Origin: an uncultured Prevotellaceae bacterium
GTDB taxonomy: Bacteria > Bacteroidota > Bacteroidia > Bacteroidales > Bacteroidaceae
Assembly: GCA_900320845.1 (NCBI GenBank)
Contig: ONTS01000004.1
Coordinates: forward strand, 22,033-86,032
DNA: 64,000 nucleotides
Direction of reading: 5' to 3'
The notes under the pieces are model-generated. The model saw nothing but the letters and a program-made list of their open reading frames with translations, had not been told where the DNA came from and did no database searches. The translations under genes were made by a program, and so were the position numbers. This document shows, piece by piece, positions 53,199-61,296 of the stretch. Positions within the stretch are counted from its first letter, which is position 1, and each line of letters opens with the position of its first letter.

Positions 53199-54770
53199 CT
53201 ACCATCCAACTCCGCGTTCTGCCCAGTCGCCTCTGTCGAGGTTTCGATAGCCGATGGCTTCGGCTATATGACGGCTCTCAACGTTCTCGCTTCCGGCAAG
53301 GTCGGCTATGGTGCGTGCCACCTTGAGGATGCGGCTGTAGGCACGGGCGGAGAGCTTCAGACGCTCCATGGCTGTGCGAAGCAAGGTCAGTCCATCTTCG
53401 TCAGGCTCGGCAAACTCATGCACCATGCGCTCGGTCATCTGAGCATTGCAGTGGATGCGGGCGCCACCTGCCGTTGTCAGCGACGCAAAACGCGTGGTCT
53501 GAATACTGCGGGCACGAATTACACGCTCACGGATAACAGCCGAAGGCTCGCCTAACTTCAACATGCTCAGCTCAGCAAAGGGCACCGCTTGAATCTCGCA
53601 GTGTATGTCGATGCGATCCAGCAGCGGACCACTAATCTTGTTCATGTAGCGCTGTATCTGCCCAGGGGTGCATACGCAGTGGTGCGTCGGGTCGCCATAA
53701 TAGCCGCAAGGACAGGGGTTCATAGACGCAACAAACATGAAAGAACAGGGATATTCTATTGTATATTTTGCCCGACTGATGGTAATCTTACGGTCCTCCA
53801 ACGGCTGTCGCAGCACCTCCAGTGTCTGCTTGTTGAACTCTGGCAACTCGTCGGAAAACAGTACGCCGTTGTGTGCCAGACTTATTTCGCCGGGTTGAGG
53901 GTTGGTACCGCCGCCCACGAGGGCTACCTGTGAGATGGTATGATGTGGACTGCGGAAAGGACGCTGTGCTATCAGGCTCTCGTTGCACCCCACCTTGCCG
54001 GCAATACTGTGTATCTGTGTCGTCTCCAGGCTCTCCGACAACGACAGCGGAGGCAGAATGCTTGGCAGACGCTTGGCCATCATCGACTTACCTGAGCCCG
54101 GAGGACCTATCATAATCACGTTGTGTCCTCCTGCTGCAGCCACCTCCAATGCCCGGCGGACACTCTCCTGACCGCGCACATCGGAAAAATCGAGGTCGAA
54201 AGAGTATTGATGCTCGTAAAACTCCTTGCGCGTGTCGACGCGTGTTGGGCTGTAGTTGTCTGTCGCACCGTTGAGGAAGTGAATGACATCCTTCAGCGAG
54301 TTCATGCCATACACATCCAGATTGTTCACCACGGCAGCCTCTCTCACATTACGGTTTGGAACGATAAGCCCCTTGAAGCCCTCCTTTCGCGCCTGAATGG
54401 CAATGGGCAGTGCACCGCGGATGGGCTGCAGGTTGCCGTCCAGCCCCAACTCGCCCACCAGCATATAGTCTTTTAGCAGGTGACATTGTATGTTCTCATT
54501 GGCAGCCAGAATGCCTATTGCAAGTGGCAGGTCAAAACCGCTACCCTCCTTGCGCAGATCAGCAGGAGCCATATTCACCGTGATGTCGGCCATGGGAAAA
54601 CGATAGCCGTTGTTCTGCAACGCTGCAGCTATGCGGTCGCGGCTCTCGCGAACGGCTTCGTCGCCCAAGCCGGTGAGATGATATTGCATACCACGTGTGA
54701 TGCTTACCTCAATAGTGATGGTAGTCACGTTCAGGCCGTTCACAGCGGCGGAAAATGTTTTGACAAGCAT
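53199..54770 (-). CDS. YifB/ComM family magnesium chelatase-like AAA+ ATPase
   Basis: This 523-residue AAA+ protein belongs to the YifB/ComM group, which in some bacteria acts as a branch-migration helicase in transformation. The N-terminal domain (about 1-190) starts LVKTFSAAVNGL. The ATPase carries Walker A GPPGSGKSMMAKRLP, the Walker B region GVLFSDELPEF, and MNPCPCGYYGDP, a diagnostic ComM motif. The C-terminus has SARAYSRILKVARTIADL. With recX and comF in the window this is the third gene that can relate to DNA uptake or recombination. Confidence 0.94.
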   Translation of the reverse strand: MLVKTFSAAVNGLNVTTITIEVSITRGMQYHLTGLGDEAVRESRDRIAAALQNNGYRFPMADITVNMAPADLRKEGSGFDLPLAIGILAANENIQCHLLKDYMLVGELGLDGNLQPIRGALPIAIQARKEGFKGLIVPNRNVREAAVVNNLDVYGMNSLKDVIHFLNGATDNYSPTRVDTRKEFYEHQYSFDLDFSDVRGQESVRRALEVAAAGGHNVIMIGPPGSGKSMMAKRLPSILPPLSLSESLETTQIHSIAGKVGCNESLIAQRPFRSPHHTISQVALVGGGTNPQPGEISLAHNGVLFSDELPEFNKQTLEVLRQPLEDRKITISRAKYTIEYPCSFMFVASMNPCPCGYYGDPTHHCVCTPGQIQRYMNKISGPLLDRIDIHCEIQAVPFAELSMLKLGEPSAVIRERVIRARSIQTTRFASLTTAGGARIHCNAQMTERMVHEFAEPDEDGLTLLRTAMERLKLSARAYSRILKVARTIADLAGSENVESRHIAEAIGYRNLDRGDWAERGVGW

Positions 54771-54783
54771 GATGAGATATTAT

Positions 54784-54829
54784 CTAAAACAGACGCAGGC
54801 AGAAGGGGTCTCCCATCTGCCTAGCGTCT
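54784..54829 (-). terminator. Rho-independent terminator after the DUF4369 gene
   Basis: AGACGC/GCGTCT and GGCAGA/TCTGCC form a two-part stem (54791-54829). Read on the minus strand it is followed by a short T-run. Confidence 0.65.
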
Positions 54830-54835
54830 TTATTA

Positions 54836-55861
54836 TTATTGTTGTTGTCCTGGGGTGAGGTTGTTTTCCAGTCTTTCTATCGGCAGCGAGCGTGCCACTA
54901 TTTTTCCGTTCACCACGATGATGTTGTCCGGTACCGTTGTCAGCGACAGTGCCTGCACGGCGGGAGCGTCGAACATCTCAGGCGGACAAGCCATCTGACC
55001 GCGTAACTCCTGCTGTTCCTTAAAGCGTTGTACCTTTTCTTTGTTGCCGTCAAGGCTGATGATAAGCAGGCGGAACTGTGCTTTGTTGTCTTTCAGCAGC
55101 TGGTTAAGACGGCGAACCATCGACATGCCCTCGTTACTCCATTCGGCATAGGCTATGATGACGGTCTTGCCTGGCCCTTGATAGTCTTTTTCAGTGATCG
55201 TGTTGCCGTCAATGGTAGTGAGCTTGAAGGCCGGCAGCCTTTTGCCCACGCTCGCCGCCAGCAGCATCTTCACTTGTTTGTCCAGCTCTGCCACATCAGC
55301 GGCATGCGGCTGAGCCTTACGCAGATGTGCCATCAGGCTCGATGCCTTGGTGTAGTTAGGATGCTGCGTGTCTATATAGTGCTTTCTCAGCAGGTAGGTG
55401 GCCACGGGTGAGGAGGCATGGTCGCTGATGAACTTCTCCGTCAGCACCTTGGCATCGGGCGGTGCGGCATGAGCCACCTGCAATCGGTAAGCCGTCATGG
55501 CTTCGTTGTCGTCGTTGCCGCTTATCTCCATCTCCTTCATGTTGGTGGCGTCGCCCTTCAGCTTTGCCTTACCGCCAGGCTCGGCAAAGACAGGGTACTC
55601 AGTGAAGTTGGGAAACACCAACATCAGTGTCGTGCGTTGCTCACAGGCGCCATCGTAGACAAAACGTCCTTTCTCCAACTGTATAGTGTCCGTCTGCTCC
55701 TTGTTCCCGTCAAGGGCATAGACATACAACTCTCCCTGGTTTAGATTTTTGATTTCGCCCTCCAGATGAAAGCGCTTGCCGCTGCTCTTGCACGAAAGGA
55801 CGAGCACAGACAGCAACACGAGCTGCAACAGGGGAGGGCAGTATGAGCGCATACGATACAT
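54836..55861 (-). CDS. DUF4369 / thioredoxin-like lipoprotein
   Basis: This protein of about 341 residues has a lipoprotein signal (LLSVLVLSCKSSG), an N-terminal DUF4369-type beta domain (FHLEGEIKNLNQGELYVYALDG), and a C-terminal thioredoxin-like domain (LPAFKLTTIDGNTITEKDYQGPGKTVIIAYAEWSNEG). The thioredoxin active site CxxC is replaced by EWSN, so a normal disulfide oxidoreductase activity is unlikely. The start is the ATG at 55859-55861, or 55852. The open frame reaching 55954 runs into the tRNA gene and is not used. Confidence 0.87.
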   Translation of the reverse strand: MYRMRSYCPPLLQLVLLSVLVLSCKSSGKRFHLEGEIKNLNQGELYVYALDGNKEQTDTIQLEKGRFVYDGACEQRTTLMLVFPNFTEYPVFAEPGGKAKLKGDATNMKEMEISGNDDNEAMTAYRLQVAHAAPPDAKVLTEKFISDHASSPVATYLLRKHYIDTQHPNYTKASSLMAHLRKAQPHAADVAELDKQVKMLLAASVGKRLPAFKLTTIDGNTITEKDYQGPGKTVIIAYAEWSNEGMSMVRRLNQLLKDNKAQFRLLIISLDGNKEKVQRFKEQQELRGQMACPPEMFDAPAVQALSLTTVPDNIIVVNGKIVARSLPIERLENNLTPGQQQ

Positions 55862-55925
55862 AGGCAATAGGTTGATATAACAAAAAAGATAAGCACTGCG
55901 GCTTATCATTATTGAGGGGAAGGTG

Positions 55926-56011
55926 TGCCGCGAGCGGGACTCGAACCCGCACAACCATCACTGGTCAAGGGATTTTAAGTCCCTCGTGTCTACCAATTCC
56001 ACCATCACGGC
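55926..56011 (-). tRNA. tRNA-Leu (UAA anticodon)
   Basis: On the minus strand the sequence begins GCCGTGATGG and ends TCGCGGCA. The 7-bp acceptor stem pairs GCCGTGA with TCGCGGC (one G-U). The anticodon stem AGGGA/TCCCT encloses loop CTTAAAA, giving anticodon TAA. A variable arm of class II length and a T-loop GGTTCGAGTCC are present. CCA is not encoded. Confidence 0.95.
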
Positions 56012-56190
56012 GTAATCCTGATGCAATCGTTGAAAAAGAAGAAACAATACTTCAACTGTCGGCCTTCTTTTATATTGCCTGTGTGTGACACAAATACGGC
56101 GCTTTACGCGCCACAACATCAAGATTATGGTGCAAAGTTACTATTTGTCGGGCTAATGACACAACAAGATGCCTTTTTTTTCTGCCCTCC

Positions 56191-56772
56191 TCAGTTCACG
56201 ACGCTTACAGCCACGGTGTTGCACGATGCCTGCTGATAGCGCCACAGGTTCTTGCCCGAGGGTCCGCTGACCACATTGCCGCCTGTGTTGAGGTTGTAGC
56301 TCCTGCCACATGCTTTGCATGTAGCCATACCGGCAGTGTTCATGCTCAGCCGATAGTCCTTCACGGGAATGGCATCAGGGTCAAAGCAGTTGCGGCATTG
56401 GGCATCGTAAGCATAGAAGATGGGCGGCGAGTCGAAGGCACCGAAGCCGATGATGATGCCGTTGTGCACACCGATGAGCACCGTGGAGAGGGCATCCTCC
56501 TGTGTGAAGATGACGCTGTCGCACTGCTGATGGTTGGTGGCAAAGCGGAAATAGCTTGCCCCCTTGTGTAGCACCCTCGATACATCGCAGAACACGCCAG
56601 GCGTGCTCGCCATAGTGTTGAGTGCCAATGAAATGCCATGACGCTGCATGTTGAACACAAAGCGGCACGGAAAACGGCAGTAAGTGTTCTCCACCTCCGT
56701 GCAGCTGCTCAACAACAACAACACGGACAGGCAAGAGGTTGCCAGCGCAACACAATATTTCTTCTTATTCAT
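56191..56772 (-). CDS. Lipoprotein with Rieske-like region and four-Cys ligand pattern
   Basis: I do not recognise a named family for this 193-residue protein. It has a lipoprotein signal (SVLLLLSSC). The C-terminal half contains CRNC and then CKACGRSYNLNTGG followed by GPSGKNLWRY. That second part follows the spacing of the Rieske half-motif (CxxHG.x.F.x.TG....GPA...L..Y), but Cys stands where Rieske proteins have His. Four Cys could bind zinc or a single iron. It overlaps the preceding SRPBCC gene by 8 bp. Confidence 0.72.
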   Translation of the reverse strand: MNKKKYCVALATSCLSVLLLLSSCTEVENTYCRFPCRFVFNMQRHGISLALNTMASTPGVFCDVSRVLHKGASYFRFATNHQQCDSVIFTQEDALSTVLIGVHNGIIIGFGAFDSPPIFYAYDAQCRNCFDPDAIPVKDYRLSMNTAGMATCKACGRSYNLNTGGNVVSGPSGKNLWRYQQASCNTVAVSVVN

Positions 56773-57181
56773 AATTGATTGATGCCAGTGTGTCAGCCAT
56801 TTTGTCGAGTGCTTCCTTCAGTTTTCCGGCCACCATGGTGCGTACAAAGGGGTTGAGGTCAGCCCCCAGCGTGAGTTTCATCTTGCTGGTGGTGTCGCTG
56901 GTAGGCAACAGTTGTATCCAGAAGGTGAACGGCAGGGGCGATTGCTCCGTCTGCATCTTGACGCACTTAGGCTCTTCGCGTTCCACGACACGCAGACAGA
57001 TGGCACCTACAGGGGCAATGTCGAAGCTGATGGTGTCGGATTCAAACTCCACGCTCTTCAGACGCTCGTCGTCCATCTGCTCCTTGATGGCCTGCAGATG
57101 CGAGAAGTCCGACAGCTTGGCGTAGACCTGTTGTTGACTATAGTTGAGGTGTTTCACCTCGCTTTCAAATTTTGTTTCCAT
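56765..57181 (-). CDS. SRPBCC (START-like) superfamily protein
   Basis: This 138-residue soluble protein has the beta-alpha-beta layout of Bet v1/START-like lipid-binding folds: METKFESEVKHLNYSQQQVYAKLSDFSHLQ at the start, alternating strands, then a long C-terminal helix (FVRTMVAGKLKEALDKMADTLA). The ATG at 57179-57181 was chosen; the upstream extension is unlike the family. The ligand is unknown. It overlaps the Rieske-like lipoprotein gene. Confidence 0.85.
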   Translation of the reverse strand: METKFESEVKHLNYSQQQVYAKLSDFSHLQAIKEQMDDERLKSVEFESDTISFDIAPVGAICLRVVEREEPKCVKMQTEQSPLPFTFWIQLLPTSDTTSKMKLTLGADLNPFVRTMVAGKLKEALDKMADTLASINYE

Positions 57182-57262
57182 GTGGGAAAATAATGGATGA
57201 CAGTCTTCACTCCCCCCGGCAGCATGGAGCTGACCGAAGGAAAAGACCATGATGGTGTGATG

Positions 57263-57616
57263 TTACAGTTCGGAAATATGTTCCTTGATAGAATCTATAC
57301 GCATTGCGCATTTCTCCATGCGCAGCTGTTGCTCGTCGGTCAGTTTACCTTCAAGCTGTATTAGTTTCTCACTCACGTCGAAACCTTCTTCAGTGAGTTG
57401 CATGAGTGCATCGAATACATCTTCGCCAGCATCTTTCTTCTGAGCAAGTTCTTCGTATTTATCGGCAAAAGCTTCGTAGTCTTTCAGCACTGTTTCTACC
57501 TCTGAGTTGGTATTGGCTTCAGTAGTGGGTTGCGCGGTTGCTTTCTTCTGGTCACCACACGAGGCTATGGTAAGGCCAAGTGTCAAGGCAAAGGCGAACA
57601 CAAATGGTTTCTTCAT
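57263..57616 (-). CDS. Small helical lipoprotein of unknown function
   Basis: This 117-residue protein has a lipoprotein signal (LTLGLTIASCGDQKK). The mature part is acidic and helical with heptad-like spacing (VETVLKDYEAFADKYEELAQKKDAGEDVFDALMQ, given here only as a region from about residue 40 to 75). It may bind another envelope protein through a coiled coil. I do not recognise a family. It lies between a SRPBCC gene and a glutaminyl-cyclase-like gene on the same strand. Confidence 0.78.
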   Translation of the reverse strand: MKKPFVFAFALTLGLTIASCGDQKKATAQPTTEANTNSEVETVLKDYEAFADKYEELAQKKDAGEDVFDALMQLTEEGFDVSEKLIQLEGKLTDEQQLRMEKCAMRIDSIKEHISEL

Positions 57617-57687
57617 AATATGATGTTTAGTTAAATATCTTTAGCTTGCTTACTTTCAGTCTGTCAGCTCCGTCCGATGCAGGGCGG

Positions 57688-58695
57688 TTACATCTCATAA
57701 ATCACCTGTATCACCGTCTGTCCCACTGCTTTCAGTGTCTGGCGGTCGATGTGGTGCATGTCGTCCTTAAGCGTATGCCACGTCGGACCGAACGCACTTT
57801 GACTACAGTTGGGATAGTAGGGAATGATGTCTACGCAGGGAATGTGCGCCTGTTTGTTGACGGGCACGTGGTCGTCGGTGACAAAACCGCCCTGTTCCAT
57901 GGGGAAGTAGTTGCTGTAGCCGGCTCTGTGGGCAGCACTCCACACCTTGTCTACGATGGCCGGTGCCATCTGCAAGGACACACCTTCCTGATAGAAAGTG
58001 GCATTCTCTCCGCCAACCATGTCAAGCAGTATGCCGAAGAGGGGACGGTTGCCCGCCTTGTAAGGATTGTTTTCAGCCCAATAGCGTGCTCCGAGTGCCC
58101 ACGATGTATCATCGTCCTCGCCCTTCCATATCGGTGTACCATAGTCTTCGGCGTCGAAGCACACAAAGTCGACAGCCACCTTCAGTGTGCTGTCAGCCTG
58201 AAGCAGACGCGCAATCTCTATCATTACTGCCACGCCCGAGGCTCCGTCGTTGGCAGCTATTACAGGTGTCTGATGGTTGTTCTTGTCCGGGTCGTTGTCT
58301 GCCCAAGGACGACTGTCGTAGTGAGCGCAAAGCATGAGGCGCGGCAGACTGCTGTCTGTTGAGGTGGTAGCAATGATATTGGTAGCTTTCAGAGCCTTGC
58401 CGTCCCAGCCTTTCAACGTGGCATGCTGCTCGCTGACGATGCAGCCATACTCACGGAACTTCTCCACTATCCAATCTTTGCACTGCTCGTGTGCGGTGCT
58501 GTTCATCGTACGTGGTCCGAACTCGCACTGCTTGTTACACCATTGCCATGCGCTGTCGGCATTGAAGTCGGGTCCCAGCTGTGCTACGATGCTGTCGTCG
58601 CCGTAAGCACCGCCTGGACGCTTCTCGCAGCCCGTAAAGACGGCGGTAAGGGTGAGAAACAAGAGGAAAAGAGGAAAGAGAATACGCTGTCTCAT
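57688..58695 (-). CDS. Glutaminyl-peptide cyclotransferase-like M28 lipoprotein
   Basis: This protein of about 335 residues has a lipoprotein signal (LTAVFTGC) and a M28-type zinc hydrolase domain. Candidate metal ligands follow the glutaminyl cyclase order: CAHYDSRPWAD, Asp in AANDGASGVAV, Glu in CFDAEDYG, and His in TDDHVPVN. DMVGGENA completes the set. The single-zinc pattern and PWAD wording favour a glutaminyl cyclase, which forms N-terminal pyroglutamate on exported proteins, over an aminopeptidase. The start is the ATG at 58693-58695. Confidence 0.87.
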   Translation of the reverse strand: MRQRILFPLFLLFLTLTAVFTGCEKRPGGAYGDDSIVAQLGPDFNADSAWQWCNKQCEFGPRTMNSTAHEQCKDWIVEKFREYGCIVSEQHATLKGWDGKALKATNIIATTSTDSSLPRLMLCAHYDSRPWADNDPDKNNHQTPVIAANDGASGVAVMIEIARLLQADSTLKVAVDFVCFDAEDYGTPIWKGEDDDTSWALGARYWAENNPYKAGNRPLFGILLDMVGGENATFYQEGVSLQMAPAIVDKVWSAAHRAGYSNYFPMEQGGFVTDDHVPVNKQAHIPCVDIIPYYPNCSQSAFGPTWHTLKDDMHHIDRQTLKAVGQTVIQVIYEM

Positions 58696-58725
58696 GATGG
58701 TTGTAAGGGGATTTGATGTGATTGG

Positions 58726-58733
58726 CAAAGATA
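58726..58733 (-). promoter_or_regulatory. Bacteroidota -7 box for the glutaminyl-cyclase-like gene
   Basis: CAAAGATA on the + strand is TATCTTTG on the minus strand, about 30 bases upstream of the ATG at 58695. Confidence 0.6.
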
Positions 58734-58805
58734 GTAAGTTTACTCCGATTGTACAATGTCTGTCCGCCCTATAGGCATTTGTAAGGTGCGGGCAGGCTGT
58801 AGCAC

Positions 58806-60578
58806 TCAGTTGGCATTGGCTTCAGCCTGTATCTGTTGCATCAGGCGCAGCCAGTTGCTGCCCCATATCCGGGCAAGGTCGTCGGTGTTGTAGCGTTGGC
58901 GTAGCAGGTGCATGGTGAAGTTGATGGCCTCCGAGGCATCGTTGAAGCCGCTGATGCCGCCGTCGCCGTCAAAGTCGGTACCTATTCCCACATGCTCTAT
59001 GCCCATGATGTTGATGGCATGGTGCAGATGTTGCAGTGCGTGCACCACCGATGCCTCTTCCGTTGTGTGCAGAAATCCAGGATACATGGTGATGTGTACT
59101 ACGCCTCCCTTACGGGCTATGGCGCGCAGTTGGTCGTCGGTGAGGTTGCGCGGATGGTCGCACAGTGCACGGCAGTTGCTGTGTGAGCACACGATGGGCG
59201 TGCGGCTCATCTCCAATGCATCGTAGAACGACTTCTCCGAGGCATGGCTCAGGTCCACCATCAACCCAAGACGGTTCATCTCGCCTATTACTGAGGCGCC
59301 GAAGGGGCTCACGCCACCGTGTGACTGTTCGCCTTTGCACGAGTCGCACACGTCGTTGTCGCCGTTATGGCAAAGGGTGATGTATATAATGCCCCGTTTT
59401 GCAAAGTGTTCCACGTGCTCCAGTTTGCCCTCCAGGGCATGACCGTTCTCTATGGCGCGCAAAATGCTCTTCACACCGCGCTGTTTGTTGGCGTAGAGTT
59501 CTTCAACGCTATGGGCCAAAGCCATACGTCCCTCCGAACCGGCTACCTGCTGCTCTATGCGGTCGAGTTGTGCGTCGGCATAACTGAACGGCGACTCTTG
59601 GCGCTGAGGTAGATAAGCCACCATCGTAGCAGCATCAACACCGCCGTCGAGCATCTTGTCGAGGTCTACTTTTATGCGTTCGTCGCGGTGACGGAAGTCG
59701 GCACCCTGGGCAAAGAACATCGGTGTGTCGCAATGGGTGTCGAGGGTGAGCACTTGTTGGTGTGTGTGGCGTGCCTGTCGGTACAGCATAGCTTCGCGGC
59801 AGAGCCACTTGAAGATGGGCAGTCCTGCCTCTTCCAGACACTCGGGGTGCCACTGCACAGCCAGAACGGGTTTGTGGCAGTTGCTCTGCATGGCCTCCAT
59901 CACGCCGTCGGGCGCTGTGGCAATGGTGCGAAACATCGGACCAGTGATGCCCACAGCCTGATGGTGCAGCGAGTTGACGTAGAGCGTGTCGGCACCGTCG
60001 TAGATGGCGGCAAGCATGCTGTCGGGCTCCACGGTAACGGTGTGTGTAGGCTCGTTGCGCGGGCCGTCCTGTGTGTGCTTGATGAAAGCAACGCCCATAT
60101 TTCTCTCGTCTGTCTGCTCGCGATGCTCGCCTCTCTCGCCTTCATATATATCCTGTATCACCGTGCCTCCTAGCGCCATTGCCAGTGCTTGCATGCCTCG
60201 GCAGATGCCCAACATGGGTATGCCGCGGTCGTATGCCAGCCGTATGGTGAGCAGTTCGGCAAGATCGCGCTCGCTGTTGATGCCGTGCAGCTTGGGCGAT
60301 GGCATGTCGCCCTGCCACAACGGGTTGATGTCGGCACCGCCAGTGAGCACCAGAGCATCGAGGGTGTCGAGTACTGCGATGATGGTTGCGGCGTCGGCAG
60401 AGGGGGGAATAACTATGGGTGTGGCTCCAGAGGCTTCAACCTGACTGTAGTAAGCCTTGGCAAGACGCATCTCGCCATCGGCGAAGTTGCCGGTGAGACC
60501 TATGCGCGGACGCTGTGCAGCCTCCTGACGCGACAGCAGGGCGTTGCGGTAGTGGGATGAAAGTGAAAACTGTTGCAT
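58806..60578 (-). CDS. Fused C26 gamma-glutamyl hydrolase and M19 dipeptidase
   Basis: This protein of about 590 residues joins two hydrolases. The N-terminal class I glutamine amidotransferase-like C26 domain (about 1-260) has RPRIGLTG, LTGGADINP, the nucleophile Cys126 in MLGICRGMQALA and the His in AVQWHPE. The C-terminal membrane-dipeptidase domain (about 280-590) has the metal motifs LDTHCDTPMF, VDLSHASEKSF, CSHSNCRALCDHPRN and GIGTDFDGDGG. A joint role in cutting gamma-glutamyl dipeptides or peptidoglycan fragments is likely. There is no signal peptide from the ATG at 60578, so it is probably cytoplasmic. An ATG at 60590 is an alternative. Confidence 0.88.
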   Translation of the reverse strand: MQQFSLSSHYRNALLSRQEAAQRPRIGLTGNFADGEMRLAKAYYSQVEASGATPIVIPPSADAATIIAVLDTLDALVLTGGADINPLWQGDMPSPKLHGINSERDLAELLTIRLAYDRGIPMLGICRGMQALAMALGGTVIQDIYEGERGEHREQTDERNMGVAFIKHTQDGPRNEPTHTVTVEPDSMLAAIYDGADTLYVNSLHHQAVGITGPMFRTIATAPDGVMEAMQSNCHKPVLAVQWHPECLEEAGLPIFKWLCREAMLYRQARHTHQQVLTLDTHCDTPMFFAQGADFRHRDERIKVDLDKMLDGGVDAATMVAYLPQRQESPFSYADAQLDRIEQQVAGSEGRMALAHSVEELYANKQRGVKSILRAIENGHALEGKLEHVEHFAKRGIIYITLCHNGDNDVCDSCKGEQSHGGVSPFGASVIGEMNRLGLMVDLSHASEKSFYDALEMSRTPIVCSHSNCRALCDHPRNLTDDQLRAIARKGGVVHITMYPGFLHTTEEASVVHALQHLHHAINIMGIEHVGIGTDFDGDGGISGFNDASEAINFTMHLLRQRYNTDDLARIWGSNWLRLMQQIQAEANAN

Positions 60579-60643
60579 GATAGGGTACATGAATAAGTGG
60601 CGTGGCACCTGTTGTGGAGGCGACATGCCGTGGATTGCTGCGA

Positions 60644-60651
60644 CAAAAGTA
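60644..60651 (-). promoter_or_regulatory. Bacteroidota -7 box for the C26-M19 gene
   Basis: CAAAAGTA on the + strand is TACTTTTG on the minus strand, matching TAnnTTTG. The predicted leader is about 60-70 nt. Confidence 0.55.
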
Positions 60652-60750
60652 AGCAATAGCTTTCATAACAAGCACCTTTGTTGGACAAAAACGTACTATT
60701 GAACATTTCAAAGTACAACGTTTGTCCGGTTGTTGGACAATAGTGAGAAA

Positions 60751-60791
60751 CCAAAGTCAACGATTTTGGTGACCAATCTCGACGACATTGG
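60751..60791. repeat. 22-bp-period palindromic repeat, locus D (two units)
   Basis: Unit 1 is CCAAAGTCAACGATTTTGG (60751-60769) and unit 2 is CCAATCTCGACGACATTGG (60773-60791), separated by TGA. It lies between the divergent C26-M19 and rbfA genes, upstream of both promoter boxes. Confidence 0.8.
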
Positions 60792-60880
60792 TCTGCGAAA
60801 GAAGCCTAATGGCTCCTTCAAAAAGGGAAGAAAAGACAAGAGAATGTAAGCCGTTTGCCGCTCTGCATGATAAAAAAGTG

Positions 60881-60888
60881 TAACTTTG
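60881..60888 (+). promoter_or_regulatory. Bacteroidota -7 box for rbfA
   Basis: TAACTTTG matches TAnnTTTG and lies 24 bases before the rbfA ATG at 60913. Confidence 0.65.
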
Positions 60889-60912
60889 CAGCCAAACTAA
60901 TCACTATTCTAT

Positions 60913-61248
60913 ATGCAAGAAACTCGTCTAAACCGTGTCGCCCGCCTCTTGCAAAAGGAGCTGGCACAGTTGTTTCAGGAACAGACACGCGCCCTGCACG
61001 GCACCATGGTGAGCGTCACACGCTGCAAGGTGTCTCCCGACTTGAGCGTATGCACAGCCTATCTGAGTATCTTTCCCTCGGAGAAAGCCGAAGAACTGAT
61101 ACAGAACATCACCAACAACCAAGCTACCCTGCGCTACGAGCTGGGCAAACGCGTGCGTCATCAGCTGCGCATTATTCCCGAACTGCGTTTTTTCGTTGAC
61201 GACTCGCTCGACTATCTCGACCGCATCGACGAACTGCTGAAAAAATAA
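60913..61248 (+). CDS. rbfA: Ribosome-binding factor A
   Basis: RbfA is a KH-fold factor for late 30S subunit maturation. The 111 residues show the family start (RLNRVARLLQKELAQLFQEQ), VSVTRCKVSPDLSVCTAYLSIFP, and the end RHQLRIIPELRFFVDDSLDYLDRIDELLKK (positions about 82-111). The length is normal. A permease gene follows after about 48 bp. Confidence 0.95.
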   Translation: MQETRLNRVARLLQKELAQLFQEQTRALHGTMVSVTRCKVSPDLSVCTAYLSIFPSEKAEELIQNITNNQATLRYELGKRVRHQLRIIPELRFFVDDSLDYLDRIDELLKK

Positions 61249-61296
61249 ATGCGCGCGGCTGAAGCCCGCCGCCCCCCCCTGACCGTTACACTCTAC

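Noticed and set aside
55862-55954. N-terminal extension of the DUF4369 lipoprotein into tRNA-Leu
   Set aside because: The extension is translated from tRNA sequence and precedes a normal lipoprotein signal at 55861 or 55852.
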